A stretch of 64,000 bases of DNA from Saccharomycopsis crataegensis (GCF_037102585.1 NW_027043829.1:62001-126000); one strand, 5' to 3'. Counted from the stretch's first letter, positions 1 through 10,286 are shown. Notes: generated by a model not told the origin, from the sequence alone. A program made the numbers and translations.

Positions 1-654
1 ATGATCCTTGTATGAAGTGTGATTGAATGATTTTTTCTGAGTTTTGACAATCATTGGATCGATTTCCTTATCAGATTGGAAATATATTCTGTAGAAAAAC
101 AAACACCAAAAGATCAAAAACACCGTCATTGAAACAACTTGGAACACAAGACCACCAATCATTATATGAATACCCACTTTGGAATTAGAATGGCTACTAG
201 ATTCTGCTGATGCCACTCCTCCTCCTCCCCCTTGTAAAATTAATGAAAACAAATCACAACTCATGAAGAGATAGGAATACATGATTGGATTTTTGAAAAT
301 TGAGTACTTGATGCCATAGATTACCACAAATTTCGCGAATAAATAATAATAACCCGCCACTATGAAAATCGGTGCGATGGTGGTTCCAAACATCTGCAAA
401 ATATAGAGTCCTCTGTCGTAAGGATTGTTATGACTCCCTAATCTTCCGCCGTACGCTAGAATCTCAAGCAATTCTCCCAAGAATAAGCATAATCCTAGCC
501 ATCTCTGTTTATATTTTAAAGCAAGGAATAAATGTGAGATTACAAGCACCAAAAATAGTGCCAAAAACACCGCGTTGCCAGCGATTCCTGGGGTGTTGTG
601 ATAGAAATTGTACCGATAATCCGGATCTCGGGTAGTTAAATCTTGCACGATCAT
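1..654 (-). CDS. RTA1/RSB1-family multi-pass membrane protein (3' end cut by window edge)
   Basis: This reading frame is open from an ATG at 654 to base 1, giving 218 residues without a stop, so the C-terminus lies outside the window. At least five hydrophobic helices can be seen, at roughly residues 25-45, 50-70, 79-105, 118-140 and 157-188. A segment reading GELLEILAYGGRL, followed by QMFGTTIAPIFIVAGYYY, matches the conserved core of the fungal RTA1 family (lipid-translocating exporter-like; S. cerevisiae RTA1, RSB1 and relatives). These seven-helix plasma-membrane proteins are linked to sphingoid-base efflux and resistance to azoles and other membrane-active compounds. A Gly run (about residues 138-142) lies in a loop. 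The promoter side holds a 15-bp palindrome at 871-885. Family assignment is firm; the exact member is not. Confidence 0.8.
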   Translation of the reverse strand, partial: MIVQDLTTRDPDYRYNFYHNTPGIAGNAVFLALFLVLVISHLFLALKYKQRWLGLCLFLGELLEILAYGGRLGSHNNPYDRGLYILQMFGTTIAPIFIVAGYYYLFAKFVVIYGIKYSIFKNPIMYSYLFMSCDLFSLILQGGGGGVASAESSSHSNSKVGIHIMIGGLVFQVVSMTVFLIFWCLFFYRIYFQSDKEIDPMIVKTQKKSFNHTSYKDH

Positions 655-1239
655 TGATATATAGATTCACTGCGACTTGATGGCACCTTGCTAAAGCCAC
701 AGAAATATAATATAAAGATAGTAAAAACACACACAAAAAAAAAGGATCTCTTTAGCCTTCTCTCCAAAGTCACTGGTTTTATCATTAATTTACTTGCGCT
801 TGGTTTTGTAGAATTTAAATTTTTTTGTGGAGGAACCGCGTATAATATCATACTGCATTTAGTAATATGGATACGGCTGCCGTATTATTATTACCAAAAT
901 ATGCCCCCTTACGAAAAACCAGAGAAGCAATACTATCTTTTCTGATTTGATGTCTTTTCTGAATTTGCATCTTCCATGAGCTCCAAAAATCATATGGAAA
1001 TGACAATACATTTGATTAAACCTTTTTAAAAGAAATTAAAAACACAAAAACTAAATATAGCTGCCCAAAAAGTAGAATAAAACACAACTTAAACATGAGC
1101 ACAAGTCCAACAATTGTTAGAAAAATTAAGCACACACAAACCTTGGTTAAAATGAAATAAATTAAAAGAAAAAAACAAACCAGAACAGAGCAGAGACAAG
1201 TCCCAATGCCTAAAAAGTCACCCAAAAATCCGACATGAA
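655..1239. promoter_or_regulatory. Promoter of the RTA1-like gene and 3' flank of ATG22
   Basis: This non-coding interval lies upstream of the minus-strand RTA1-like gene and downstream of the ATG22 stop. It holds a TATA-like stretch at about 702-716 (read on the minus strand), an A-run near 731-743, and the palindrome at 871-885. Open frames here are short and do not look coding. Confidence 0.5.
871..885. promoter_or_regulatory. 15-bp perfect palindrome containing CGG-N3-CCG
   Basis: The bases ATACGGCTGCCGTAT form two 7-bp arms around one central T, and the core at 874-882 reads CGG CTG CCG. Inverted CGG triplets are the usual target form of Zn2Cys6 regulators. The site lies about 217 bp upstream of the RTA1-like start codon. 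That it is bound by such a regulator is inference. Confidence 0.4.
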
Positions 1240-3006
1240 CTAAATGGCAGTATATGATGTTTCATCCTCATCTACCAATTCATCAAATCTTTCTGCTTCA
1301 TCTTGACCTCTGGCTGGATCCAACGAAGCAAAGATTGGAAGACTGATGATCAATAATGCCCACAAAAACCAAAAGCAATATCTAATATTGTGAGTCTTAT
1401 CAGTTATCAAGCCGACAACAAATGGTCCAAGAATGGAGCTCCCTTTATCAGTGACTGCAAATAACGCAAAAAATAGGGATTCCTTACCTTTTGGAATCAA
1501 TAGCGAGAAGAGAGATCTAGAAATGGTGGCCAACCCTCCAAGAGATAAGCCGTACCAACTGGCCAAAAAGTACATTTCCGTCTTATGCTTCAAGCCAAAA
1601 CTTTCAAAGAAAAAGCCAAGTATACCATAAAATGGAATAAATGATGACCATAAAATAATTATAAGCAAAGTATTTTTCAAAGTTATCTTCAAATAATTGT
1701 TGAGATAATTTGGAATAACAATTGTCCCTGCTATAGCAAAGATAATTGATAAGATACCAATAATTGCTAATTCATGAGTTTTCATTTCAAGTTCTGTCTT
1801 ACTAAATAAAATAGCAGCAGAATTGATTGTGGTGATTGAATCGGAAATGACAAACCAGCCAACCAAAAATATGCAAACATCTTTCAATAATTTAATTTGT
1901 TGAAAAGCCTTCATAAGGTTTACCCAGCCAATTTTGACATACTCTTTGAAAAAGTACATCTTTCTACTGACATAAGCTAAAACCTGTGCATGTAAGCTTT
2001 TGTTATGACCATCATGGTTCCAAGAACTTTTCAAGAACTTTCGCGATAAAGAGGCTGTACTACTGACTTTTCTTGATTTCAACATCCAAATTATTGGGAA
2101 TTGAAATAAAAACCACCAAACACCAATAAATAAAATGGCATACTGAATAGAGGCGATTTTAGAGCCAGTTTTCACCACAATAATCATGGTTAATATTTGG
2201 GCTATGAACGCAGCAAAATATCCAAGACCAGAACACATGCCTGAGATTCTAGAGCTTAGAATAGCCTTAATATCAGATCCTTCTCCATTAGGGTTCTTTG
2301 ATAAGTCATAATTTTCCACTAATATTGGAAGAAACGAATTTCCGCAAACATTGACCACACCAAAGCAAATGTTAGCTAATATGGCGTATAATCCAGCCTG
2401 ATAATAGTTTTCAGTATCAAGGAAATAAAACGCAATAGTAAAGAAACTTCCTAAAAATCCAAAAAATAAAAGCAAGGCCTTCTTGTAGTTTCCCTTGTCA
2501 GCAAATCCCGTGATAGATATGACAGTTAATGTTTGTAAGAAGACTGATAAAGAAAAAACATATAGCGTGAACGATGAAGGATCAATATACTTTCCAAACA
2601 CATCTACCACACATCCCACATGTTTAGAGCTGGATATTTGAAGCTCCATCCTTTTTAATAGTTCGTTTGCTGCAAGAGGTACTACAGACATCGCCACAGT
2701 ATTGTTGCTTCCAGGAGGCCCAGGAGGGAAAGGCTCTACTGGGGGAACTTTACAGCCTCGGGAATGATCATTTGACAATACACCATTGTCTCTGGCAAAT
2801 TGTTCAAGCAATAATGGCACATAAGTGGAAATACAGCTAACAATAAACGGTTCCGTGGCCCAGCTGTATAAGCACCAACCAAAGATTTCGCTATTGGTAG
2901 TCGGTCCCTCGTAGTACGCTGTTAAACTAGAGCCGGTTGTTTCGATATGATTCCCTTCTCCATCATTACCCACAAGAGGCGTCTCTATTTCAGCATCCAC
3001 GTCCAT
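1240..3006 (-). CDS. ATG22: Atg22, vacuolar amino-acid effluxer
   Basis: The 588-residue product is a polytopic membrane protein of the Atg22 branch of the major facilitator superfamily (S. cerevisiae Atg22 has 528 residues). A soluble N-terminus is followed by the hallmark segment EIFGWCLYSWATEPF, a lumenal loop with a Pro/Gly-rich patch (about residues 90-100), and then about ten further hydrophobic helices. The late segment YGLSLGGLATISRSLFS followed by PKGKESLFFALF is typical of the family. In yeast, Atg22 sits in the vacuolar membrane and exports amino acids, mainly Leu and Tyr, produced by autophagic breakdown. The start is an ATG at 3006. The gene is divergent from NEO1 across a 300-bp shared promoter. 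The assignment is confident. Confidence 0.9.
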   Translation of the reverse strand: MDVDAEIETPLVGNDGEGNHIETTGSSLTAYYEGPTTNSEIFGWCLYSWATEPFIVSCISTYVPLLLEQFARDNGVLSNDHSRGCKVPPVEPFPPGPPGSNNTVAMSVVPLAANELLKRMELQISSSKHVGCVVDVFGKYIDPSSFTLYVFSLSVFLQTLTVISITGFADKGNYKKALLLFFGFLGSFFTIAFYFLDTENYYQAGLYAILANICFGVVNVCGNSFLPILVENYDLSKNPNGEGSDIKAILSSRISGMCSGLGYFAAFIAQILTMIIVVKTGSKIASIQYAILFIGVWWFLFQFPIIWMLKSRKVSSTASLSRKFLKSSWNHDGHNKSLHAQVLAYVSRKMYFFKEYVKIGWVNLMKAFQQIKLLKDVCIFLVGWFVISDSITTINSAAILFSKTELEMKTHELAIIGILSIIFAIAGTIVIPNYLNNYLKITLKNTLLIIILWSSFIPFYGILGFFFESFGLKHKTEMYFLASWYGLSLGGLATISRSLFSLLIPKGKESLFFALFAVTDKGSSILGPFVVGLITDKTHNIRYCFWFLWALLIISLPIFASLDPARGQDEAERFDELVDEDETSYTAI

Positions 3007-3306
3007 TAGTATCTAACTTTATCCTTCTCTTTATTGCCGTGATACAGTCACCTCCCAACCAACTGTCTCATCCTATAAAAATCACAATACAGGTCAGCGA
3101 AGTGTACCGTAACCATAAGGTTGGAAGACCCGTTATAATGGATTGGTTGTGTAGCCCCTGCACAGTATCTTTTTCCACCAAATCATCATCAACACTTGTA
3201 CCCAAAAGCTCCAGATGACTTCTTTCAAGAAACCGGTCTAACGTAAACAGTCATTTTTTGCTAATATCCTTACCTTACTAATGCTTTTTATAACGCTGCG
3301 CTCTTG
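3007..3306. promoter_or_regulatory. Shared divergent promoter, ATG22 / NEO1
   Basis: About 300 bp separate the two start codons. An A/T-rich TATA-like stretch (about 3284-3292) precedes NEO1. I see no further recognisable element. Confidence 0.5.
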
Positions 3307-6300
3307 ATGTCTTCCTCCAATACCAGTTCCACAGACTCAGCAAAGCAGCACCCCGACAGTTTCAAAAACGCCTCCTCTTCCTCTCACAATTATCTAACCA
3401 TTGACCCTAGTATTGCCGGGATTCAACCAGACTTCAATCCATTTGAAGACTCCCAGAAATTTCAATTTGACTCTCGTTCAATAAACTCTCTGAACTCTTA
3501 TATACCTCTCCATACAATGTATTCTCAGAGACGTTCAAAGAGTCGGTACAGTAGCACTTCTAATTGCAGCAATGACGAAGAAGATGATGATGAAGATTTG
3601 ATTGCCTTTGATGGCCAAAATCGCTCAGAAAATGGAAGCACAAACCAAACCCCTTTGCTTGAAGGAGAACATGCTGACCCTAACTTTGATTTTGATACTG
3701 ACACATTACAAATCTACAATCAAAGTAAGTATCGTAATGATATTTGGTCAAAACTTAAAAGGGCCATGTTTTTCATTAGGATTTCTACTTCTGGTGGTTT
3801 TAAACAACAAAAGAGCAATATATCTTTACCAATAACAGAACCTCAACCAAAAACCAGAGATATTTACCCAGGTATGCCAGGCCATGAACAATACCCTTCT
3901 AATGCGATCAGTAATGCCAAATATAATGCAATCAGTTTCTTACCAATAATTCTTTATGAACAGTTTAAATTTTTCTTCAACTTATACTTTTTGTTGGTGG
4001 CTTTGTCCCAAGCGGTTCCGGTGCTTAGAATTGGGTATTTATCTTCATATGTGGTCCCATTAGCGTTTGTGTTATTTGTCACAATGAGCAAAGAAGCAAT
4101 TGATGATATTCAACGTCGTAGACGAGATAAAGAGCAAAATAATGAACGGTATGAAATTGTTAACAATGGAACAACAGAGATTATGCCAAGTAGATTGGTG
4201 AAGGTTGGCGACTTGGTGAGGTTACATAAAGGCAAGAGAATTCCTGCTGATATGATTTTGTTGCAATCAAGTGAAACCTCAGGCGAATCTTTTATCAAAA
4301 CAGATCAATTAGATGGTGAGACTGATTGGAAATTGAGACTTGCGGTACCGCCATGTCAGAAAGCAACTCTCAACCAACTAAATGATATTCATATTACAGC
4401 AGATGCACCAAATAAATCAATTCACTCATTCTATGGGAACTTAAACTTTCAGGATCAACAATTGCCTTTATCTGTCGACAATACTCTTTGGGCAAACACA
4501 GTTTTGGCATCGGGTACTGCAATTGGGTGCGTCATTTACACTGGCTCCGACACGAGACAGGCAATGAACACTTCTCGCCCAGGGGTCAAAGTTGGATTGT
4601 TAGAATTGGAAATAAATAGCTTATCTAAGATCTTATGTCTCTCAGTGTTTTTGTTGTCTTTTGTGTTAGTTGCTTTACATGGTTTTGACAAAACTTGGTA
4701 TGTTGATGTCATGAAATATTTGATTTTATTCTCAACCATTATTCCAGTGAGTTTAAGGGTCAACTTGGATTTGGGAAAATCCGTTTACGCTTACCAAATT
4801 GAACATGACAAATCTATTCCAAATACGGTGGTTAGAACCAGTACCATTCCAGAAGATTTAGGACGAATTGAATATTTATTGAGTGACAAAACTGGAACTT
4901 TAACTCAAAATGATATGGAATTGAAAAAATTACACTTGGGTACAGTTTCGTATGCTAGTGACTCAATGGATATCGTTACTGATTACGTGAAGAAGAATAG
5001 CTGGTCTGCAGATAATAATTCTAAATCTAGAATTTTGGATCAATCAATAAAATCCCGGCGTAACATGGGTCAACGTGTTTATGATTTGATTCTTACCTTA
5101 GCCCTTTGTCATAATGTTACACCAACAATTGACGATGATGACGGAGAGTTGACTTATCAAGCTGCGTCTCCTGATGAAATTGCAATAGTGAAGTTTACTG
5201 AATCTGCTGGTATTTCTTTGGTTAAAAGAGACCGTACTTCAATGACAGTGTTACAGCAAAGCAACCACATACAATTAAATTATGATATTTTGCAAGTTTT
5301 TCCATTCAATTCAGATTCAAAAAGAATGGGAATTATTGCCTTTGATAAACAGAAGAATGAATATTGGTTTTTGTTGAAGGGTGCAGACTCGGTGATGAAA
5401 AGTATTGTCGCCCATAGTATTTGGTTAGATGAAGAAGTGTCCAATATGGCCAGAGAAGGTCTTAGAACTTTAGTTATATCTAGAAAAAAATTGAGTAAAA
5501 CTACTTACGAAACTTTCAAAAAGAAATTCCAAGAAGCGTCGTTACTCGTCTCCAACAATCGTGATCAAATGATGGCAAAAATTGTCAGCCAATATTTGGA
5601 GTTTGATATGGAACTACTCGGATTAACCGGGGTTGAAGATAAATTACAAAAGAATGTGAAATCATCAATTGAATTACTTGGAAATGCCGGTATTAAGATT
5701 TGGATGTTAACTGGTGATAAAGTGGAAACCGCAAAATGTGTGGCTATCAGTGCGAAATTAATATCCAGAGGACAATATGTTCACACGATCACAAAAGCTA
5801 CGATTAACAATGCATTGAATTCAATTGAATATTTGAAAAATAATAGAAATTCTTGTTTATTAATTGATGGTGAATCTTTGGGAATATTTTTGAAGCATCA
5901 TCAAAAGGAGTTCTTCGATATTGTTATACATTTGCCGTCAGTTATTGCTTGTCGTTGTACTCCTCAACAGAAAGCTGATGTTGCTCTAATGATCAGACAA
6001 TTAACTAATAAAAGGGTATGCTGTATCGGTGATGGTGGTAATGATGTCAATATGATCCAATCAGCAGATGTTGGGGTTGGGATTGTAGGGAAAGAAGGGA
6101 AACAAGCTTCTTTGGCTGCTGACTTTTCTATTATGCAATTTTGTGATTTGACAAAATTGTTGTTATGGCATGGAAGAAATTCTTACAAAAGATCAGCCAA
6201 ATTGGCACAATTTGTCATTCATAGAGGCTTGATCATTTCAATTTGTCAAGTTGTGTTTTCCGTCAGCTCTCAATTCGAACCTTTAGCTTTGTATCAAGGG

Positions 6301-6831
6301 TGGTTGATGGTTGGTTATGCCACTTTATATACAATGGCACCAGTGTTTTCTATGGTATTAGATACCGATGTTAGTGAAAATTTGGCATATTTGTATCCGG
6401 AATTATATAAAGAATTGACTGCTGGAAAGTCGTTATCAAAGGTGTCCTTTCTTCTTTGGTGTATCATTTCGTGTTATCAAGGTTCAATTATCCAGGTTTT
6501 CTCTCAGTTATTTACCAGTGTTCTGGAAGCAGATTTTTTGAAAATGGTTGCAATTAGTTTCACTGCTTTAATTCTTAATGAATTGCTAATGGTAGCCATT
6601 GAAATCAACACTTGGAATAAAACTATTTTCCTTTCTGAAATTATCACTTGCTTGATATATTTCTCTTCCATTCCATTTTTAACTGAGTACTTTGACTTGA
6701 AGTATGTTAAGAGTGTTGGATTTGTTTGGCAAGTTATAGTGATTGTATCTATAGCGGTGGTTCCGATTTGGTCTATTAGGGCCCTTTATAGAAGGTTAAA
6801 CCCACCAAACTATGCTAAAGTGCAGTCATGA
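3307..6831 (+). CDS. NEO1: Neo1, P4-type ATPase (phospholipid flippase)
   Basis: The 1174-residue product is close in length to S. cerevisiae Neo1 (1151). It has an acidic Ser-rich N-terminal tail, the actuator motif LDGETDWK (Asp at residue 336), the phosphorylation motif SDKTGTLTQND (Asp527), and the hinge motif GDGGNDVNMI. The late helices end in a tail reading RRLNPPNYAKVQS, which is very like Neo1. Neo1 is the P4-ATPase that works without a Cdc50-family partner; it acts in Golgi and endosomal membranes to keep phosphatidylethanolamine and phosphatidylserine asymmetric and to support COPI traffic. The open frame begins with TTG at 3304, directly before an ATG at 3307, which I take as the start. 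A CTG codon at 6523 falls where the related yeast protein has a hydrophobic residue. Confidence 0.95.
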   Translation: MSSSNTSSTDSAKQHPDSFKNASSSSHNYLTIDPSIAGIQPDFNPFEDSQKFQFDSRSINSLNSYIPLHTMYSQRRSKSRYSSTSNCSNDEEDDDEDLIAFDGQNRSENGSTNQTPLLEGEHADPNFDFDTDTLQIYNQSKYRNDIWSKLKRAMFFIRISTSGGFKQQKSNISLPITEPQPKTRDIYPGMPGHEQYPSNAISNAKYNAISFLPIILYEQFKFFFNLYFLLVALSQAVPVLRIGYLSSYVVPLAFVLFVTMSKEAIDDIQRRRRDKEQNNERYEIVNNGTTEIMPSRLVKVGDLVRLHKGKRIPADMILLQSSETSGESFIKTDQLDGETDWKLRLAVPPCQKATLNQLNDIHITADAPNKSIHSFYGNLNFQDQQLPLSVDNTLWANTVLASGTAIGCVIYTGSDTRQAMNTSRPGVKVGLLELEINSLSKILCLSVFLLSFVLVALHGFDKTWYVDVMKYLILFSTIIPVSLRVNLDLGKSVYAYQIEHDKSIPNTVVRTSTIPEDLGRIEYLLSDKTGTLTQNDMELKKLHLGTVSYASDSMDIVTDYVKKNSWSADNNSKSRILDQSIKSRRNMGQRVYDLILTLALCHNVTPTIDDDDGELTYQAASPDEIAIVKFTESAGISLVKRDRTSMTVLQQSNHIQLNYDILQVFPFNSDSKRMGIIAFDKQKNEYWFLLKGADSVMKSIVAHSIWLDEEVSNMAREGLRTLVISRKKLSKTTYETFKKKFQEASLLVSNNRDQMMAKIVSQYLEFDMELLGLTGVEDKLQKNVKSSIELLGNAGIKIWMLTGDKVETAKCVAISAKLISRGQYVHTITKATINNALNSIEYLKNNRNSCLLIDGESLGIFLKHHQKEFFDIVIHLPSVIACRCTPQQKADVALMIRQLTNKRVCCIGDGGNDVNMIQSADVGVGIVGKEGKQASLAADFSIMQFCDLTKLLLWHGRNSYKRSAKLAQFVIHRGLIISICQVVFSVSSQFEPLALYQGWLMVGYATLYTMAPVFSMVLDTDVSENLAYLYPELYKELTAGKSLSKVSFLLWCIISCYQGSIIQVFSQLFTSVLEADFLKMVAISFTALILNELLMVAIEINTWNKTIFLSEIITCLIYFSSIPFLTEYFDLKYVKSVGFVWQVIVIVSIAVVPIWSIRALYRRLNPPNYAKVQS

Positions 6832-7052
6832 TTGTTTATTTTTTTCTACTCTTTGAAGTTATTTTATGTACCATCCCTTCGTTTGATCAGCTTAGTGACT
6901 TTGAAATTCCTCTTCACTTGCAGGAATATAATTACTATCATTATTCTTTATTCCCTTTGTGACATAAATTCTGCATATTTACAAGTAGTTGGCTGTCAAG
7001 TGCATCATGGGATCTATTCTATGTCATAACAATCATATATTATCAAAACAAT
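6832..7052. other. Convergent 3' flanks of NEO1 and RPC37
   Basis: This is a short AT-rich interval between two stop codons. It holds only the expected 3'-end sequence. Confidence 0.5.
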
Positions 7053-7859
7053 TCATCTCAATACCAATTTATCATTCAATAGCTTATTTATATAATCCTT
7101 CTCAGATTCAGTAACTTCCAATACCTTCGACTTCAATTCTTCATCACCGTATAGTTTTTCTTTCAATTTAGTACTATTTTCATCACTTTCATCAAACCAA
7201 GTTGATTCCACAAAATCTTCACTTTGAAACTTCTTGAAAGATTGAATAGCTTCACTGTATCTGATTTCGTTCTCTGAACCAATGTTCTTCGCAGTCATTT
7301 GCACAACTTGGACATTATTCTTGGCTGGGGCCTTTTTTGGTGCCTCTTGGACAGTAGTGCCGATCACTTCACCATCTTTAGATACTTCATTGTGCGTATC
7401 AATATGATGGAACACCGGCCGTATTTGCGCAGTCTTATTTATTGGTGTAAGAACAATTTCTCGTTTGCCAGTGATTGGATTGGATTGAATACCCATAATA
7501 TAAGTCCCCCTTGAGTCAAGAAGATTACCGCCATAAGTCTCTGAGGTCATGGTGCTCCATTCATCAGACTTTTGCTTATCAAAAAATCTCGCGGTATCCA
7601 AGGGAACATCGATCTCCACCATCTGTGACTCTGGTTTCACTCGGCAGGCAGGTATCTGGATACCTTTGTTATTGGTCAATGGTTTACTACTAAGCTGAGA
7701 TATATATTGAAATAAGCAAATATCATGCTCAGAATCGGTCATATGATTCAAGTATAACGGTATCTCTTCAACAATTGGATCTTCAGGCTTCACGATTCTT
7801 GGTCCATCTTCATTGGAGTTTTGAGATACTTCCTCCTCCTCTGGAACAAATAAGGACAT
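7053..7859 (-). CDS. RPC37: RNA polymerase III subunit C37 (RPC5 family)
   Basis: The 268-residue product compares with 282 in S. cerevisiae Rpc37. After an acidic N-terminus it shows the RPC5-type core: a strand reading IVEEIPLYLN near residue 30, a region around YISQLSSKP, and the segments YGGNLLDSRGTYIMG and LTPINKTAQIRPVFHHID. These belong to the part that dimerises with Rpc53 (C53), a TFIIF-like module needed for Pol III termination and reinitiation. The C-terminal third is charged. The start ATG at 7859 has no in-frame competitor. The gene converges with NEO1. Confidence 0.88.
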   Translation of the reverse strand: MSLFVPEEEEVSQNSNEDGPRIVKPEDPIVEEIPLYLNHMTDSEHDICLFQYISQLSSKPLTNNKGIQIPACRVKPESQMVEIDVPLDTARFFDKQKSDEWSTMTSETYGGNLLDSRGTYIMGIQSNPITGKREIVLTPINKTAQIRPVFHHIDTHNEVSKDGEVIGTTVQEAPKKAPAKNNVQVVQMTAKNIGSENEIRYSEAIQSFKKFQSEDFVESTWFDESDENSTKLKEKLYGDEELKSKVLEVTESEKDYINKLLNDKLVLR

Positions 7860-8554
7860 TCTTGGTAATTATTTAATGTTGTATTTGCAGTAGTCAGTTG
7901 CAGTGATAGGCAGGAAAAAAAATCAGATGAAAAAAAAAAAAAAAAAAAAAAATTCTGTGATGGATTCTCGTATTAGAAGCGTTGGCGACGGTACAGCTCG
8001 TTCAACATGAAAAAGCCGGCGATTCGAATCCAAAACAGTTCGATACAAAATACAAAAACACATAAACACAAACTTTTATTATTACTCGTCAGTCCCAGGA
8101 TTCTTCTCCTATTTTTTTAGGGGAAAGATTGAAAGAAAAAAAATCAAAAAAAAAAAAGAAAAAAAGAACGAGATATAACCAAAGAAAAGAATCAAAAATG
8201 TAATGATGAAGATAATAATCAAAATGCATCATCAATAGATGTACTAATAGATTTGTATCAATTTCAATAAGACACTCCTAATTAAGTATGATAATTCCTG
8301 TAACTCTCGCTCACCGTTCAAATGAAGAATTTACAACAGCCTAGCATCACCATATATGAACAGCTAGAGAAAAAAAAAAAATTGAAACAACACTTCCACA
8401 AACCAAGCAAGAAAACAAATGAAGCAAACCCGCTGTCACATTATCCTTTAAATATGATAAAAAGAAAAATTGAATATCATGAAATAAAGCAAAAAAAAAA
8501 AAAAGAAAACAAAATGTTAAATACAGAATTATGAAGTGAAGAAAAAAGAATAGA
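7860..8554. promoter_or_regulatory. RPC37 promoter and 3' flank of the Asn/Gln-rich gene
   Basis: This non-coding stretch is rich in A-runs, including a tract of about 22 A at 7929-7951 and several more between 8137 and 8170. A tRNA-like string GATTCGAATCC near 8021 is not part of a foldable tRNA. Short frames here are poly-Lys artefacts of A-runs. Confidence 0.5.
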
Positions 8555-9980
8555 CTAAAAGTAGCTGGACATACTCATTGCGTTATCATTAATCGTATTA
8601 AGTCCTCCTGAAATTCCATCTCTTTCGGCAAACATACTATTACCAGTAGAGGTATTAATGTTGTTTACGCCGATGGTATCGCTACCATTAGTTTTACTAG
8701 AGTTCAAAATCCGAGAGCCAGAGTTTTCCCATGAAAACCCCATTCTTGAATCACTCAATCCGCTGGTGCCAAAACCTGAAAAAGCACTACCAAAAGCGTT
8801 ACCGGTGTTTAATTGACGCTTGCTAGTTTCAGAGAGCCCAATCTTTGTAGAAACTTGACCTTTTTGATTAAGAGCTGATGTTGAAGAGCTGCCCCAAATA
8901 GAAGAAGAAGTTCCAAAAAGTAATGGGTCGTTTTCAAAATGATTGGTAGCAGTCGCATTGTGATTTCCAACTGGAGTGCTAGAACTGGAAATATTAATTG
9001 CATCGGTAGACTCGTTGAAAACGTCGTTCAAAGTCAATGAGTTCTTCAACAACAATGAGTTTGGCAAAAGGGAAGTATTAAAAGTGATGCCTTTGCTCGC
9101 ATTGTTACCACTTTTGCCAGTACCGCTAGCGTTATTCGCACCGCCAGCGGCTGAAAGGGTGCGGTTGGTAACCAAACTTGGGGTAGAGGAATATAACAAT
9201 GAGTTCCCGAAAACAGTGCTGGAGTTCAACAATGCACTATTACCAGTTTGTGAACTGGTAGCATTAGTGGAATTTGGTCTTGGGACTAAAAAGGATTCCA
9301 AGTTCTGTGAAGCCTTGTACTGGGATGTTGACGTAGTTGGTGAAGGGTTACTTGGGGCTGCGGTGGCGTCAGGAACCGCGGACGCGGTGACAGTGGAATT
9401 GCTATTGGTCATCAAATTTGCAGAGGAGGTGAACTTGGAATTCAAAGGCCTTGGAGCAAACAAAACAGAGGATGCAGAAGAATTAAAATTAGTAGAGGCA
9501 GAAGATGGTGCGCTTGAGTTGGTATTGTTCCTGTAATATTGCAATACATTATGACTATTGCCAGCGTTATTGTTGGTAGTATCCATAGCTTTGAAGTTGG
9601 AGCTTGTGCTACTGTTGTCATTAACCAAATAGTTTGAGGTTTGAGGCATTTGATAACCTAACTGCAGGCTTGAGTTTTCAGCGACATTTTCAGTGGTACC
9701 AATATGACCATTTAACATCGAGCCTTGCACGTTATAATTCCCATACTTAGGTTGCTGCTGTTGAAATTTTCCAGGGTTTTGGTTAGCATATCCGTTCAAG
9801 TTATTTTGATAGTTGAGGAGATTGTTGTTGTAAATGTTAGTGTTGTTACCCTTGGTGTTGTTGTTACTGTTGCTGCTGCTGCTGTTGTTGTTGTTGATGT
9901 TATTGTTGTTGTAATGGAAAGCGTTTTGCTTTTGGTGATAATGCTGATTCAAAGAGGTGTTCATATGTAGCTGTTGTTGT

Positions 9981-10018
<38 letters not shown>

Positions 10019-10286
10019 TTGTTGTTGTTGTTGTTGATCAAGATATTTTTTATTTTTCATGTTTATAAGAGCCTTCTGAATGGCTTTGAATTGGTAGTTG
10101 AAAGGCAAATCCAGTCCTGGATCATCTTGGAGGTAAAAGCTTGTGTAGCTATTGCTTAACTCTGTATTGCAATTCTCGTTAGTAAAATTCTGGGAGATAG
10201 CTAGTCTATTTTCACATTCATAGAGTATATGCATAGTACTTGAATGGTAAAATAAATCCTCAATAATACTCACTCGAAGTTTCCAT
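8555..10286 (-). CDS. Asn/Gln/Ser-rich protein with a 13-nt 5' micro-exon; function unknown
   Basis: The long open frame has no usable ATG at its conserved N-terminus: it begins with GTG at 10273, which is the first base of an intron. Exon 1 is 10286-10274 (ATG GAA ACT TCG A), the intron is 10273-10162 (112 nt, 5' GTGAGT, branch TACTAAC at 10184-10178, 3' ACAG), and exon 2 runs 10161-8555. Joined, they give 539 residues starting METSKLSNSYTSFY. A compact, probably conserved N-terminus with LDLPFNYQFKAIQKAL is followed by poly-Gln (genomic 9969-10035), Asn/Ser-rich low-complexity sequence, and a C-terminus ending MSMSSYF. Short segments such as SIWGSS recur in the second half. I do not recognise the family. 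The composition suits an RNA-binding, condensate-forming or regulatory protein, but that is inference. The unspliced alternative would start at ATG 10234 and lose the N-terminal module. Confidence 0.75.
9969..10035 (-). repeat. CAG/CAA trinucleotide repeat (poly-Gln tract)
   Basis: An interrupted CAA/CAG run encodes about 22 consecutive glutamines in the Asn/Gln-rich protein. Such tracts vary in length between strains. Confidence 0.85.
10162..10273 (-). other. Spliceosomal intron in the Asn/Gln-rich gene
   Basis: Read on the minus strand, it starts GTGAGT, contains a perfect TACTAAC at 10184-10178 and ends ACAG at 10162. The branch A lies about 18 nt from the 3' site. Removing 112 nt joins a 13-nt ATG exon in phase to the long frame. 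Confidence 0.8.

Noticed and set aside
743-775. String resembling the 5' end of U2 snRNA (ATCTCTTTAGCC)
   Set aside because: The match stops after about 12 bases; the branch-pairing segment and the stem that follow in U2 are absent.
8021-8031. GATTCGAATCC, like a tRNA T loop
   Set aside because: No D arm, anticodon arm or acceptor stem can be formed around it.
8976-9536. 186-codon plus-strand frame opposite the Asn/Gln-rich gene
   Set aside because: It is antisense to the Ser/Asn-rich coding sequence, Leu/Val-rich by complement, and has no motif.
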